A stretch of DNA of 50,416 nucleotides from JAZDMK01 sp043800975 (GCA_043800975.1 JAZDMK010000347.1:1-50416), one strand, 5' to 3'; counted from the first letter of the stretch, positions 1 through 8,765 are shown. Program-made: numbers and translations. Notes: a model not told the origin generated them from the sequence alone.

Positions 1-975
1 TTGCTTTATTTTTTCTTCCGGTACTTCTGTAACTTCAGGTTCAGAATGCATTTCCTGACGTGCAGTTTTTTCAGCCAGTGTTTCGTTATCGTTGGCATCT
101 AAAATTCTTTTTGCCAGATTTCTAAATTCAAGTTCTGCAAAAAGTGGCGTTAGTTTTTGTTTATCAGGTTTGCTTACGCGGAACATTTCTTCATTAAATG
201 TCACAGGCACATCGTAAAGAATGGTTGCAAGCTGTTTCGACAGTAAGGCCTGGTCAGCATATTGGCCAACCTTTTCACGAAGTTTTGGATTCCCGATTTT
301 TGTATAATTCTGAATTAAATTTTCTACAGTGTCAAATTCAGCCAGTAGTTTTTTGGCCATCACTTCACCCACGCCGGGAATGCCGGGAATATTGTCGGAT
401 GCGTCTCCCCACAGACCGAGCATGTCAGCCACCTGATCAACACGTTTAATTCCAAAACGTGCTGTTACCTGCTCGGGGCCAAGGATCTCGTCGGGATTTC
501 CAGCCCTGCCGGGTCTGTAAATAAAAATATGATCGCTGGTGCATTGTCCAAGATCTTTATCGGCTGTAAAAATAAAAACATTAAAACCTTCCGCTTCCGC
601 TTGTCTGGCAAGCGTTCCGATAATATCGTCCGCTTCATATCCTTCCGAAACCAGAACGGGAATATTCATCGCATCGCAAATGGAATAGATGTATGGAATA
701 GATGTAATAATATCTTCCGGTGTTGCCTCTCGGTTGGCTTTGTAATCCAGAAATGTTTCATGACGTTCAGTAGGTTCCATCGAATCGAAAGCAACAGCAA
801 AATGAGTGGGCCGTTGCTTTTGGAGTAAATCCCAGATCGTATTTGTAAAACCCAGCATGGCCGAAGTATTCAGCCCGCTTCCCGTAGTAGGTGGCTTTTT
901 ACTGAATGCATAATAAGAGCGGTACACCAAATACATGGCGTCGATGAGAAATAATTTAGGACGGGTTGAAGTCAT
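1..975 (-). CDS. polA: DNA polymerase I, N-terminal part (runs off left edge)
   Basis: This is the 5'-3' exonuclease part of DNA polymerase I, which removes RNA primers and acts in excision repair. It reads from ATG at 975 down to base 1 with no stop, so 325 residues are present and the gene continues outside the window. Visible family motifs are the metal-binding aspartate near residue 12 (LFLIDAMYLVYRS), the EGYEADDIIG and TADKDLGQ aspartate clusters, and the helix-hairpin-helix stretch LWGDASDNIPGIPGVG. The polymerase domain is off-window. A perfect -7 element lies 18 bases upstream. Nearby plus-strand open frames are shadows of this gene. Confidence 0.95.
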   Translation of the reverse strand, partial: MTSTRPKLFLIDAMYLVYRSYYAFSKKPPTTGSGLNTSAMLGFTNTIWDLLQKQRPTHFAVAFDSMEPTERHETFLDYKANREATPEDIITSIPYIYSICDAMNIPVLVSEGYEADDIIGTLARQAEAEGFNVFIFTADKDLGQCTSDHIFIYRPGRAGNPDEILGPEQVTARFGIKRVDQVADMLGLWGDASDNIPGIPGVGEVMAKKLLAEFDTVENLIQNYTKIGNPKLREKVGQYADQALLSKQLATILYDVPVTFNEEMFRVSKPDKQKLTPLFAELEFRNLAKRILDANDNETLAEKTARQEMHSEPEVTEVPEEKIKQ

Positions 976-992
976 TAGATATTATTGGTGAA

Positions 993-1000
993 CAAAGATA
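993..1000 (-). promoter_or_regulatory. Bacteroidota -7 element for polA
   Basis: TATCTTTG on the minus strand, a perfect TAnnTTTG, 18 bases before the polA ATG. Confidence 0.7.
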
Positions 1001-1039
1001 GTAATAACAATTTGGAATGCAGATTTTGATTGTGAATTT

Positions 1040-1085
1040 ATTGTTTTGGTGCCCCTTTGGTGCCTTCGTGTCTTGGTGGCAAAAA
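1040..1085 (+). repeat. Degenerate intergenic repeat, copy 1
   Basis: A short phrase rich in 'GTGCC' and 'CTTCGTGTCTTGGTGGC' fills the gap between polA and acpH. Related wording occurs at 8645-8720 and 50135-50210. It looks like the low-complexity 'cttcgtgtctttgtgg' element often scattered between genes in Bacteroidota. It has no coding capacity of its own. Confidence 0.45.
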
Positions 1086-1682
1086 TTATTCAGAATACTT
1101 TTTGTTTTTCATAAACTCTTTTGCAAAATTTTGTACATCCGGAAAGAATTCAAAAAATTCGTTCTGATAAAGTTGATGATTTAAATCCAGTTCGTCCAGT
1201 GCTTGTTCAAGCCCGGATTGAAAACGTGCGCGTCCCGAAAGGCGAGAGAATGCGTACCTAACGCCTTTTTCTGTGCGGTACGACAATAGCAGTTTCTGAA
1301 AACGGTTGTATAAAAAAATATATTTTAAACGGAGCGGAAAATGTTGCCGGTGCATTTTCATATTTAGAAAGGCCCGTTTCGTAAAGGCCTCCAGTGTTTC
1401 TTCCGAATACCGGTTCCAGTTAGCAGCAAGGAAATGATCGTAAAAAACATCGGCTGCCACGGGTGCATAGTGAGAAAACTTCTGATGCAGACGACTTCGC
1501 GAAGCACGAAACACAGGATGATGATCGGTGAAATCATCAATCGCAAGATGAAGTTTAATACCATTGACAATTCCTGATGGCAATGCATCACTCCGTTTAC
1601 CCTTGATAAAATCAGCCAGCACGCTTCCCGCTGATTCTTCGTGGCCGTAGTCTCCCAGATAAAGATGTGCTAAAAAATTCAT
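1086..1682 (-). CDS. acpH: Acyl carrier protein phosphodiesterase (ACP hydrolase)
   Basis: AcpH removes the 4'-phosphopantetheine arm from holo-acyl carrier protein in the cytoplasm. The 198-residue protein begins MNFLAHLYLG and has the SVLADFIKG segment with a conserved aspartate near residue 24, both typical of the AcpH/DUF479 family. Its length matches the family (about 195). It is a single gene between polA and a divergently oriented potassium channel gene. No clear -7 element was found upstream. Confidence 0.85.
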   Translation of the reverse strand: MNFLAHLYLGDYGHEESAGSVLADFIKGKRSDALPSGIVNGIKLHLAIDDFTDHHPVFRASRSRLHQKFSHYAPVAADVFYDHFLAANWNRYSEETLEAFTKRAFLNMKMHRQHFPLRLKYIFLYNRFQKLLLSYRTEKGVRYAFSRLSGRARFQSGLEQALDELDLNHQLYQNEFFEFFPDVQNFAKEFMKNKKYSE

Positions 1683-1743
1683 ACGTATTGAATCGTGAAT
1701 TTACAGATTTTTTAAATATCACAACAAGTTCATCCAGATTGTT

Positions 1744-1751
1744 TATTTTTG
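1744..1751 (+). promoter_or_regulatory. -7 element for the potassium channel gene
   Basis: TATTTTTG, a perfect TAnnTTTG, 13 bases before the GTG start at 1765, implying a very short leader. Confidence 0.6.
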
Positions 1752-1764
1752 CGAAAAGAAATTC

Positions 1765-2796
1765 GTGAAACAAAAACGATTTTATAGCCTTCGCAACAAA
1801 TTTTTCCTTCGGTTGTTTTTAGCAATCGGAATGATTTTGTTTGCCATTCTAACAGGAACCGTGGGTTTTTACCTGATAGAAGGCTATTCCGTTTTAAAAT
1901 CCGTATATGTAACAGTTGTGACTCTATCCACCATTGGATACGATTCTCCTACAATCCTTAGTGATGAGGCAAAGATATTTTCAATATTTTTAATTTTTTC
2001 TAACCTCGGCATTTTCGCCTATGCCATTTCTTCTCTTTCCTCTTTCTTTACCAGCGGTGAATACAGAATATTTTTAAAAAAACAAAACATGCTTCGTAAA
2101 ATTGAAAAACTGAATCAGCACATCATCGTTATCGGATTTGGACGTAACGGCAAGCAGGTGTGTGAAGAGCTTTTGGCTGCCGAACATCCGTTTGTTGTCG
2201 TTGAAAAAAATCCACGTACACTGGAAGCGCTGGAAGCATATGGCTCTATCCTTTTTACAGCGGGTGATGCAACGCGCGATGAAGTTTTAAAGCTTGCCGG
2301 AATAGATCATGCATGCACGCTTATCTCGTGTCTTCCCAATGATGCAGATAATGTTTTTGTTGTATTGACAGCGAAAGTAATTAATCCCAAAATTCATGTT
2401 ATTAGCCGTGCTTCTGATGATCATTCCGAAATAAAACTGAAACATGCCGGGGCCGATCAGGTTATCATGCCGGAGAAAATCGGCGGTGCACATATGGCTT
2501 CGCTTGTGTTAAAGCCGAACCTGATGGATTTGGTTTCCATGCTCAGCGGCCCCGACTGTCGTGTTTCTTTTGAAGAATATACTTTTGATCAGATTAAAGA
2601 CGAGTTTCAAAATAAAAAAGTTTCCGAAGTGGATGTCTGGAACCGTACGGGTGCCAGCCTGATCGGGCTGCGTGATCCTTCCGGTAGATATTTTATCAAT
2701 CCTTCATCAACAATGGAAATTCTACCCGGCTCACAGTTGATTTTTTTGGGAACACGAACACAACTTGTAAATGTAAAAGAGAAAGTGGCGAAATAA
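1765..2796 (+). CDS. Potassium channel with cytoplasmic TrkA (RCK) domains
   Basis: A 343-residue two-helix potassium channel subunit fused to a regulatory RCK module, the MthK/Kch-type layout. Transmembrane helix 1 is at about 12-38 and helix 2 at about 68-92. The pore loop between them ends in TLSTIGYDSP (residues 53-62). A TrkA-N nucleotide-binding fold follows (HIIVIGFGRNGKQV, GxGxxG, from about 114), then a TrkA-C domain from about 255. The start is GTG at 1765, placed just after a -7 element. Oddity: the filter reads TIGYD where most potassium channels have TVGYG or TVGFG, so strict potassium selectivity is uncertain. It converges with the Hdr-like operon. Confidence 0.88.
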   Translation: MKQKRFYSLRNKFFLRLFLAIGMILFAILTGTVGFYLIEGYSVLKSVYVTVVTLSTIGYDSPTILSDEAKIFSIFLIFSNLGIFAYAISSLSSFFTSGEYRIFLKKQNMLRKIEKLNQHIIVIGFGRNGKQVCEELLAAEHPFVVVEKNPRTLEALEAYGSILFTAGDATRDEVLKLAGIDHACTLISCLPNDADNVFVVLTAKVINPKIHVISRASDDHSEIKLKHAGADQVIMPEKIGGAHMASLVLKPNLMDLVSMLSGPDCRVSFEEYTFDQIKDEFQNKKVSEVDVWNRTGASLIGLRDPSGRYFINPSSTMEILPGSQLIFLGTRTQLVNVKEKVAK

Positions 2797-2810
2797 AATC
2801 AATTTTGTAT

Positions 2811-4616
2811 TTACACCATTTCTTTTTCTTTCTTTTTCTTCAATTCAGCTTTAAGTGAAAACAGCGTCAGTTCTGCTATATCCATAACAGGAACATCCTC
2901 TTCTTTTGCAAAAGATTTTTTACAAAGCGGACAAGCTGTAATAATCATTTCCGCACCGGTGCTTTTCAAATTTGTACACACATCAGCGGCCAGTTGCTTT
3001 TTTTGTTCGGGTGTGATATGAAGGTTCGCCAGACTGCCACCACAGCAGGCTCCGTTCTCGCGATTTTCTTTTGCTTCTGTTAATTCAGCAGAATATCGAA
3101 TCAGTTCGCGGGGTTCGTCATACACTTGTAAACCGCGTCCCAACTCGCAGGGATCATGATAAACTACTTTTGTATTTTGTTTTTGCAAAACAAGTTTTTT
3201 GTTTTTTACAAGATCAAGAATGTATTCCGAATGATGATAAACAGGAATATCCAGATCGTAAAAATTGCGAAATGTTTTCAGACAAATGGGGCAGGATGTA
3301 ACCAATGCTGTCGCGCCTGACTCCTTAATTAATCGTTTGGTTGTTTCAGTAAGTTTAATGGCTTCATGTTCGCTACCGGCCAATTTATAAGGTCTTCCAC
3401 AACATACAGAGCCTTGTTCATCAAGAAAAACAAAATCGACATTTGCTTGTTTGAACAAGGCAAGTGTAGCGCGAATCACTGCAGGAGTAAGGTGTCCCAT
3501 GCATCCTGCGAAGTAAGCCACTTTTCCTTTCTTCTGGTAATCAAAAGCATTCAGATATCTGAAGTCGCCCGTCAGTTCAGGCATGTGTTGCTTACGTTGT
3601 AAGCTTCGTTGTTTTCTTACCTTAATTCCAACCGGACAAAATTCTTCACACCGACGACACATCAGGCAGTTAAAAGTTTGTTGTTCGGTTACTAATTTAT
3701 TTCTTACATCAAATAAAAAATATGCAGGAGCAGTTTCTTTAATTCCAAGTGACGTAAGCAGCATGCACCGGTCAACACAGACGCCGCAACGAGAACAGGA
3801 ATTTACTTCGAATGCAGCAAAACCATCATATTTCGGTCCATGCTTCACACCAAAACGACGAAGGAAGATTAATCCTACTTCTGTAGGAATGTGCATGTAT
3901 CTGGAATAGGGAAGAGATGTAAAAAATAATCCAAGAGCAATGGAATAACCCCACCACATCGGTTCTTCAAGAGTTTGTAGCGGAAGAAATGCAGCCAAAA
4001 AATCACCCACATTGTTTGTTAGGAAGCCACCATTATGATATAGTCCAGCTGTAGAACTCTCTGCCAGCAGGCGCATGGGAAAAATTAACCAAAGTGTTGT
4101 GATGGCAATCCTGTCGAAAGGACGTTGTTTTGTTGTGCGCTTTAATCCAAAAATTCGTGAAGACATTCTTTTAAGCCAAGCAAGCGAAACTGCAACTAAT
4201 ATAAGAAGTAGTAAAAGGTCCATCATAAAAATAAAACCGTTTGAAAATGCAAACCCACTTACTTCATGTTCAAAAAACTTAAAGAAAATAGGATCGTATG
4301 GCATATTAAATGGTCGATGACTGAACAATTTTGATTCAATAGTACCTGCAACAATCAGCAGAAACCAACCGAAAGCAAGTGTCATATGCATAAATCCCAG
4401 CAAACGGTTTACTTTAAAAATCTTTCGGTGGAGTAAACACTCCAGAATAATTTCTTTCACCGCACCAAAAATTTTAAGACTGAAGAAACCTCTCCAGAAG
4501 CGGCGTTGGCTAGCCAGATCGATAGACCTGAACCAGCGAAAATATTTTACTACTAATGTAATAGTAAGTATAAAAATCCCAATTGTAAAGGGAAGAGCAA
4601 ACCAATCAAAATTCAT
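2811..4616 (-). CDS. Membrane iron-sulfur protein, HdrE/HdrD-type fusion
   Basis: A 601-residue membrane-anchored electron-transfer protein. About five hydrophobic helices lie in residues 6-250, with histidines at 77, 117, 194 and 242 that could ligate b hemes as in NarI/HdrE proteins. Two 4Fe-4S motifs follow (C274, C277, C280, C284; C317, C320, C323, C327). Then come two complete CCG domains (C372, CC405-406, C442, C445; C490, CC524-525, C562, C565), the cysteine pattern of HdrD, which bind noncubane clusters. It is the last gene of a five-gene operon and starts inside the previous gene (4-base overlap). Inferred role: linking the soluble Hdr subunits to the quinone pool. The substrate is unknown. 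Confidence 0.85.
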   Translation of the reverse strand: MNFDWFALPFTIGIFILTITLVVKYFRWFRSIDLASQRRFWRGFFSLKIFGAVKEIILECLLHRKIFKVNRLLGFMHMTLAFGWFLLIVAGTIESKLFSHRPFNMPYDPIFFKFFEHEVSGFAFSNGFIFMMDLLLLLILVAVSLAWLKRMSSRIFGLKRTTKQRPFDRIAITTLWLIFPMRLLAESSTAGLYHNGGFLTNNVGDFLAAFLPLQTLEEPMWWGYSIALGLFFTSLPYSRYMHIPTEVGLIFLRRFGVKHGPKYDGFAAFEVNSCSRCGVCVDRCMLLTSLGIKETAPAYFLFDVRNKLVTEQQTFNCLMCRRCEEFCPVGIKVRKQRSLQRKQHMPELTGDFRYLNAFDYQKKGKVAYFAGCMGHLTPAVIRATLALFKQANVDFVFLDEQGSVCCGRPYKLAGSEHEAIKLTETTKRLIKESGATALVTSCPICLKTFRNFYDLDIPVYHHSEYILDLVKNKKLVLQKQNTKVVYHDPCELGRGLQVYDEPRELIRYSAELTEAKENRENGACCGGSLANLHITPEQKKQLAADVCTNLKSTGAEMIITACPLCKKSFAKEEDVPVMDIAELTLFSLKAELKKKKEKEMV

Positions 4617-4951
4617 GGACGCAAAATTTTATCAACTGCTTTTTTTATTCCGAGAATCATATTTCGAGTATTCACACCACGTGGGCAAGCCAACAAGCAC
4701 TTTCCGCAATACTGACACTTTGCAATTTCTTCTGCAAGGCGATCCGTTTCACCACGTTTCATTAATGTATGAACCATACGAATATTAAAATCAGTAAACT
4801 GCGCAGCTGTGCAAGTAGCTGTACAAGTACCGCAGGCAATGCAAATATTGACGGTAGGTTCAAACTTACGTACAAACTCAATTATTCGCTTGTCGTTTTT
4901 ATCGTAGTCAATCTGCCTGTCTTTTTGTAATGTGTAGCCGAAGTTTTTCAT
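4613..4951 (-). CDS. HdrC-like ferredoxin subunit (second copy)
   Basis: A 112-residue electron-transfer protein with two 4Fe-4S motifs: C37, C40, C43, C47 (CIACGTCTATC) and C79, C82, C85, C89 followed by proline (CQYCGKCLLACP). It belongs to the HdrC family and is shorter than the other HdrC in this operon. It overlaps hdrA-like upstream and the membrane HdrD/E fusion downstream by four bases each, so translation is probably coupled. Inferred role: passing electrons between the flavin subunit and the CCG subunits. Confidence 0.85.
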   Translation of the reverse strand: MKNFGYTLQKDRQIDYDKNDKRIIEFVRKFEPTVNICIACGTCTATCTAAQFTDFNIRMVHTLMKRGETDRLAEEIAKCQYCGKCLLACPRGVNTRNMILGIKKAVDKILRP

Positions 4952-6003
4952 GCGTTCGGTTTTATTCTTTCTTCAATGGCATAACCTTCGAGATAACTGG
5001 AAGTCATCATGGCAGCAGCGCGTGCATCTACAAATACGTTATTTATCGTACGTGGAGCAACGCAGCAACCCGCAAAGAAAACACCGGGAATGCTCGATAC
5101 AGATGTTTGTGTATGCTGGTTCTGTGTTTTGAAAAATCCATTTACACCTAATTCTACACCCATCATTTTTCCAATCTTTACGGTTCCTGTGGAAGGAACC
5201 ATGCCAACCATGAGAACCAAAAGATCTACACTCATTTTCAAAGGACGTCCTGCCAAAGTATCTTCAACTTTTACAAGCACCGAATGATCAGGGTTCTCGC
5301 ATGCTTCTGAAAGACGGCCTCTGATAAAATTAACACTCCACTTTTCCTGCGCTTGTTTATACAATGCTTCGAAGCCCATACCAAACATGCGCAAATCCAT
5401 GTAAAAACAAAAAACACCCGCTCCCGGAATACGTTCTTTTATTTCTATCGCTTGTTTAACAGCCGTTACACAACATACTTTTGAACAATAAACATGTCCG
5501 GCTTTTTCATCCCGCGATCCCACACAATGCACAAAACCTACACGTGCAGGTGTTTTTCCTGCCGCCGTTTTGATATCTTCTCCGCGCATAAACTTTTCTT
5601 CCAGATCAGCAGAGGTAATTACATTTTCGTAAATACCATAGCCGTATTCTTCTTTTTTATGCGCATCGAAAACATCATATCCTGTTGCAATAACAATCGC
5701 TTCGCTTTCAAACTTGCGTCCGTCAGCAAGTGCAATGTAAAAAGTCTTTTCTTTTTTTTCTGCTTGAACAATCTCTGCATTTAAAATAAGATTCGCACCA
5801 GAAAGTGAAATTCCATTATCTAAAAATTTAACAACGTCACTTCCCATGCTCATTGTTGGAAAAAGTTTTTCCCAGTTCAAAAGATGTCCGCCGGGCTGTG
5901 CCGCTTTTTCAATCAGGGTTACATCATAACCCATCGATTGTAAATTGGTTGCCGATTCCATGCCGGCGATTCCACCGCCGATTACAATTACCTTTTTTTT
6001 CAT
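4948..6003 (-). CDS. HdrA-like FAD-containing subunit
   Basis: The flavoprotein of a heterodisulfide-reductase-like complex. The 351-residue protein begins with a dinucleotide-binding motif (VIGGGIAGMESA, glycines 9-14) and has a second nucleotide-binding half. It carries the HdrA cysteine signature C160, C173, C177, C178 (HCVGSRDE then YCSKVCC). It lacks the extra ferredoxin domains of methanogen HdrA, so it resembles the short forms found in sHdr and Qmo complexes. It overlaps both neighbours by four bases. No hydrogenase, MvhD or Flx partner is nearby, so electron bifurcation is not supported by context. Confidence 0.86.
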   Translation of the reverse strand: MKKKVIVIGGGIAGMESATNLQSMGYDVTLIEKAAQPGGHLLNWEKLFPTMSMGSDVVKFLDNGISLSGANLILNAEIVQAEKKEKTFYIALADGRKFESEAIVIATGYDVFDAHKKEEYGYGIYENVITSADLEEKFMRGEDIKTAAGKTPARVGFVHCVGSRDEKAGHVYCSKVCCVTAVKQAIEIKERIPGAGVFCFYMDLRMFGMGFEALYKQAQEKWSVNFIRGRLSEACENPDHSVLVKVEDTLAGRPLKMSVDLLVLMVGMVPSTGTVKIGKMMGVELGVNGFFKTQNQHTQTSVSSIPGVFFAGCCVAPRTINNVFVDARAAAMMTSSYLEGYAIEERIKPNA

Positions 6004-7088
6004 CTTAATTCTGTAAGAATTTTTTTATTTAAAACATTAGGCAATTCAGGTTTTCCCAAATCTTTTCCATTTATTCCCAGATACTTTTTGGCAGGATCAT
6101 ACGCAATTCCAATTTTATCAAGAACGGGTTCGCAATCCACCTGATGAACCTGCAAACCAAGATCCCACGGGTCATACCCCAATACAAGACCAGCCAGTTC
6201 TTCATAGGTAAATACAGGAATTCCCTGCCCGTTCTTACCGTATGTTTTGCCTTCCATTTCACTGATTGCATATTGCCACTTGTCAAGAAACATAGGACAT
6301 CCCGGACAATTCGTCAAAATCAGATCCGGTTCATACGACTCCATCGATTCGAATTTTTTATGGGAACAGGAAATGGAATACCCGCGATTGGCCTGCACCA
6401 GATACTGGCGAAAACCAAAGCCACAACAATGCCTGCGCTCAGGATAATCAATCACTTCGCCACCCCACTCTTCAATCATTCCAATTAAAACATAAGGATA
6501 TTCAGCACCGCCAACACCTTTGTCGGGAAACATCTTTGCATAGTGACAACCGATGTGTTCAACCACTTTCAATGGTTTGCCGGTTTCTTTATTAATGAGT
6601 TTGTATTTTGCTTTGGCTGCAATTTCTTTTCTGAAATGATAAATCACATCACTGGCATGCGCAAGATTTTTTGGAATCTTGAATTCCCTGCCTGTAGCTT
6701 TTTTAAGATAGTCACGCACTTTTTGTTCCACTTCCGGAAAGTGATGCCATGTGTCCATTACTTCAGTATAAATCCCGAAAGAAGTGATACACGAGGGCAT
6801 CAGGTTTTCATATCCGGCTTCTGTCATCATTGCAAACTGACGCGCGACAACCGTCATCATCGTGTCGATAGGAACGACATCGCTGTGGTAGCCAATGCCG
6901 GAACAAGTCGTGTGACATGGATGTTCATAAACGTCTTTTCCCAACTCATCACGCATAATCCGAAGCATGGTCGTTTCAGCTCCGGGAAAAAAATTCTGTC
7001 GGATGCAGCTGCGTACATAAAAATATCTGTCATCGGCAATCTCTTTCTGGTAATCGTTCCAGAGCGCCTGCTTTCCTTCCACTTTCAT
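6000..7088 (-). CDS. HdrB-like CCG-domain subunit
   Basis: The presumed catalytic subunit of the Hdr-like complex, 362 residues. The C-terminal CCG domain is complete: C181, CC221-222, C261 and C264 (CPGC). The N-terminal copy is altered: C28, then C58 and C62 in CHTTCSG instead of CCG, and only C100 in place of a CxxC. Canonical HdrB uses both motifs for two noncubane 4Fe-4S clusters, so this protein may hold one ordinary and one modified cluster. It sits between hdrC-like and hdrA-like genes with 4-base overlaps. The disulfide or thiol substrate is not identifiable. Confidence 0.84.
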   Translation of the reverse strand: MKVEGKQALWNDYQKEIADDRYFYVRSCIRQNFFPGAETTMLRIMRDELGKDVYEHPCHTTCSGIGYHSDVVPIDTMMTVVARQFAMMTEAGYENLMPSCITSFGIYTEVMDTWHHFPEVEQKVRDYLKKATGREFKIPKNLAHASDVIYHFRKEIAAKAKYKLINKETGKPLKVVEHIGCHYAKMFPDKGVGGAEYPYVLIGMIEEWGGEVIDYPERRHCCGFGFRQYLVQANRGYSISCSHKKFESMESYEPDLILTNCPGCPMFLDKWQYAISEMEGKTYGKNGQGIPVFTYEELAGLVLGYDPWDLGLQVHQVDCEPVLDKIGIAYDPAKKYLGINGKDLGKPELPNVLNKKILTELR

Positions 7089-7798
7089 AATTCGCGGTTG
7101 TGTTGGTTGTTGTTTTCTGTATAAACACTTTTAAAATATTCACAGCTGATCGTATCATCCAGTGTAAGCCCCAGCTCTTTTGCTTTCTCTGCAGATGCTT
7201 TCTCAATCATTTCGTATCTTTTGATACCGCCGGTTACTTCAAATATTTTGTGTAATTCATCCAGTGTTTCCTTCGGAATCTTTCTCATAATACCGGGTCC
7301 ATCACCTTGATAGTTGGCACCCAGCCTTTCAAAAACATCCCGCCAGTTTTTCTGGATCCAGTCCCAGACAGGACCTTGCTCGGGATGTAGATCTGTTCCG
7401 ACCCCTTCTAGATAAGTGCAGTAACCAGTATCCAATATCCATTGCCCGATCGTTCTTTTTACGGCCAGCTGCTGCCGTCCCTTTTCGGATTCAACAAAAT
7501 ATCCCAAATCCTGCGAAAGCGAACGCAGTGCCATGATGATCAGTCCTGGTGCATTCCCACGCGGACAGCGGGTTTTACAACTCATGCATTCACCACAATA
7601 CCAGATTGCATCGCTTTTCAACAATGCCTCAATCTGCTCATCATCTTTTGTTTGAACTGTATCCGCAATCTGACGCGGGTCGTAGTTGTAAAATGAAGCC
7701 GCAGCGCAAATCGCCGTGCAGGTACCGCAGTTAATACAGGCTTTCAGGCCTTCCGCAAGACGGACATCCTCCGCTAACTTAGTATACAGACTGCTCAT
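7085..7798 (-). CDS. HdrC-like iron-sulfur subunit (first copy)
   Basis: First gene of the Hdr-like operon, 237 residues. Two 4Fe-4S motifs are at C21, C24, C27, C31 and C68, C71, C74, C78, the latter ending in CPRGNAP, as in HdrC. A C-terminal extension of about 130 residues makes it longer than typical HdrC (about 180-190). It starts 36 bases downstream of a perfect -7 element. Inferred role: electron relay to the neighbouring HdrB-like protein. Confidence 0.85.
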   Translation of the reverse strand: MSSLYTKLAEDVRLAEGLKACINCGTCTAICAAASFYNYDPRQIADTVQTKDDEQIEALLKSDAIWYCGECMSCKTRCPRGNAPGLIIMALRSLSQDLGYFVESEKGRQQLAVKRTIGQWILDTGYCTYLEGVGTDLHPEQGPVWDWIQKNWRDVFERLGANYQGDGPGIMRKIPKETLDELHKIFEVTGGIKRYEMIEKASAEKAKELGLTLDDTISCEYFKSVYTENNNQHNREL

Positions 7799-7833
7799 AT
7801 ATCAATATCTATAATGTATATCATTTTGGTCGA

Positions 7834-7841
7834 CAAAGATA
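7834..7841 (-). promoter_or_regulatory. -7 element of the Hdr-like operon
   Basis: TATCTTTG on the minus strand, 36 bases before the first hdrC-like ATG. No other promoter is visible inside the operon, whose four junctions are all 4-base overlaps. Confidence 0.7.
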
Positions 7842-7978
7842 AAAGAATTTTAATTTACAATCTAAAATAGAAAAAAAATGATTGCTGTTAACATCCCTGT
7901 TAGAAACTTCCAGCGACCTGCTTTTGCAAAGGCCTTTGCATGTAGTATTTTAGAAGTTCCAATTTTCAATTCCGGCAA

Positions 7979-8524
7979 ATGAAGAAAAAATGGTTTCATT
8001 TATTATCTCTGATCTTCATTGCCGGGTTATTTATAACACTTAACAGTTGTAAAACCACCAAGACGGGCGATACTCATAAGCATAGTGAATCGTACAGAGA
8101 TAAAAAATTTGCAGAAGAATATTCAAAAAAATTAAACATTCCGCTTAGCGGGAGAGAAGATAAAAAGCTGATTAAAGCAGTGGCAGGTTGGATAGGAACG
8201 CCCTACAAATATGGTGGTGCATCCAAAACAGGAACCGATTGTTCGGGCTTTGTAATGAACATTTATCAGGAAGTGTACAATAAAAAACTGGGCAGATCCG
8301 TCAATGATATTTATGAAAAAAATGTGCGGATTATTAAAAAGAGTGAATTGAAAGAAGGTGATGTTGTGTTTTTTAAAATAGAGACAAAAAAACCCGGCCA
8401 CATAGGTTTGTATATTAAAGGAAATAAATTTGTTCACGCCAGTTCAAAGCGCGGCGTTACAACCAATAGTCTTGAAGAGGCTTATTACAAGAAATATTAT
8501 TTTGCAAGTGGAAGAGTGAAGTAA
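7979..8524 (+). CDS. NlpC/P60-family cell-wall lipoprotein
   Basis: A 181-residue predicted lipoprotein endopeptidase of the NlpC/P60 family, which cleaves peptidoglycan stem peptides. The N-terminus is a lipoprotein signal ending at a cysteine (FITLNSC, residues 18-24). The catalytic domain shows the nucleophile in TDCSGF, the histidine in PGHIGLY, and a third polar residue in KFVHASS. The family fold YKYGGAS precedes the cysteine. It likely acts in the periplasm, anchored to a membrane. It stands alone between the Hdr-like operon and yicC. Confidence 0.9.
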   Translation: MKKKWFHLLSLIFIAGLFITLNSCKTTKTGDTHKHSESYRDKKFAEEYSKKLNIPLSGREDKKLIKAVAGWIGTPYKYGGASKTGTDCSGFVMNIYQEVYNKKLGRSVNDIYEKNVRIIKKSELKEGDVVFFKIETKKPGHIGLYIKGNKFVHASSKRGVTTNSLEEAYYKKYYFASGRVK

Positions 8525-8644
8525 AAAGGAAAAGGATAAATGAAATATTGGAAAAATTTGGAATCTGATTCCAGATTTTTCCAGTTTTCAAAAGAGACTT
8601 TCAGAAAAAAATTCACAGTACTGCTTGTAGAATTAGCCTTGTCA

Positions 8645-8765
8645 GAACTTCGTGCTTTTGTATTTCTATGCTTCTATGTAAATCTATGTGCCTATGTGTT
8701 AAAGAAAAACCGCATAGCCCTCCAACTATTGCTGCTACTGCCACTGCATCTGCCACTACTATTAA
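8645..8765 (+). repeat. Degenerate intergenic repeat, copy 2
   Basis: Repeated phrases such as 'ctatgcttctatg', 'ctatgtgcctatgtgtt' and 'cttcgtgcttttg', followed by 'ctactgccactgcatctgcc'. The element at 50120-50210 has the same two parts, a CTGCCACTGC-like piece and a 'gtgcttc...gtgtt' piece, in the other order. Not coding. Confidence 0.45.

Noticed and set aside
198..828. Two plus-strand open frames opposite polA
   Set aside because: They are antisense shadows of a clear polA reading frame with all exonuclease motifs.
2811..7798. Methanogenesis-type or electron-bifurcating Hdr
   Set aside because: No MvhD, hydrogenase, formate dehydrogenase or Flx gene, and HdrA lacks the extra ferredoxin domains.
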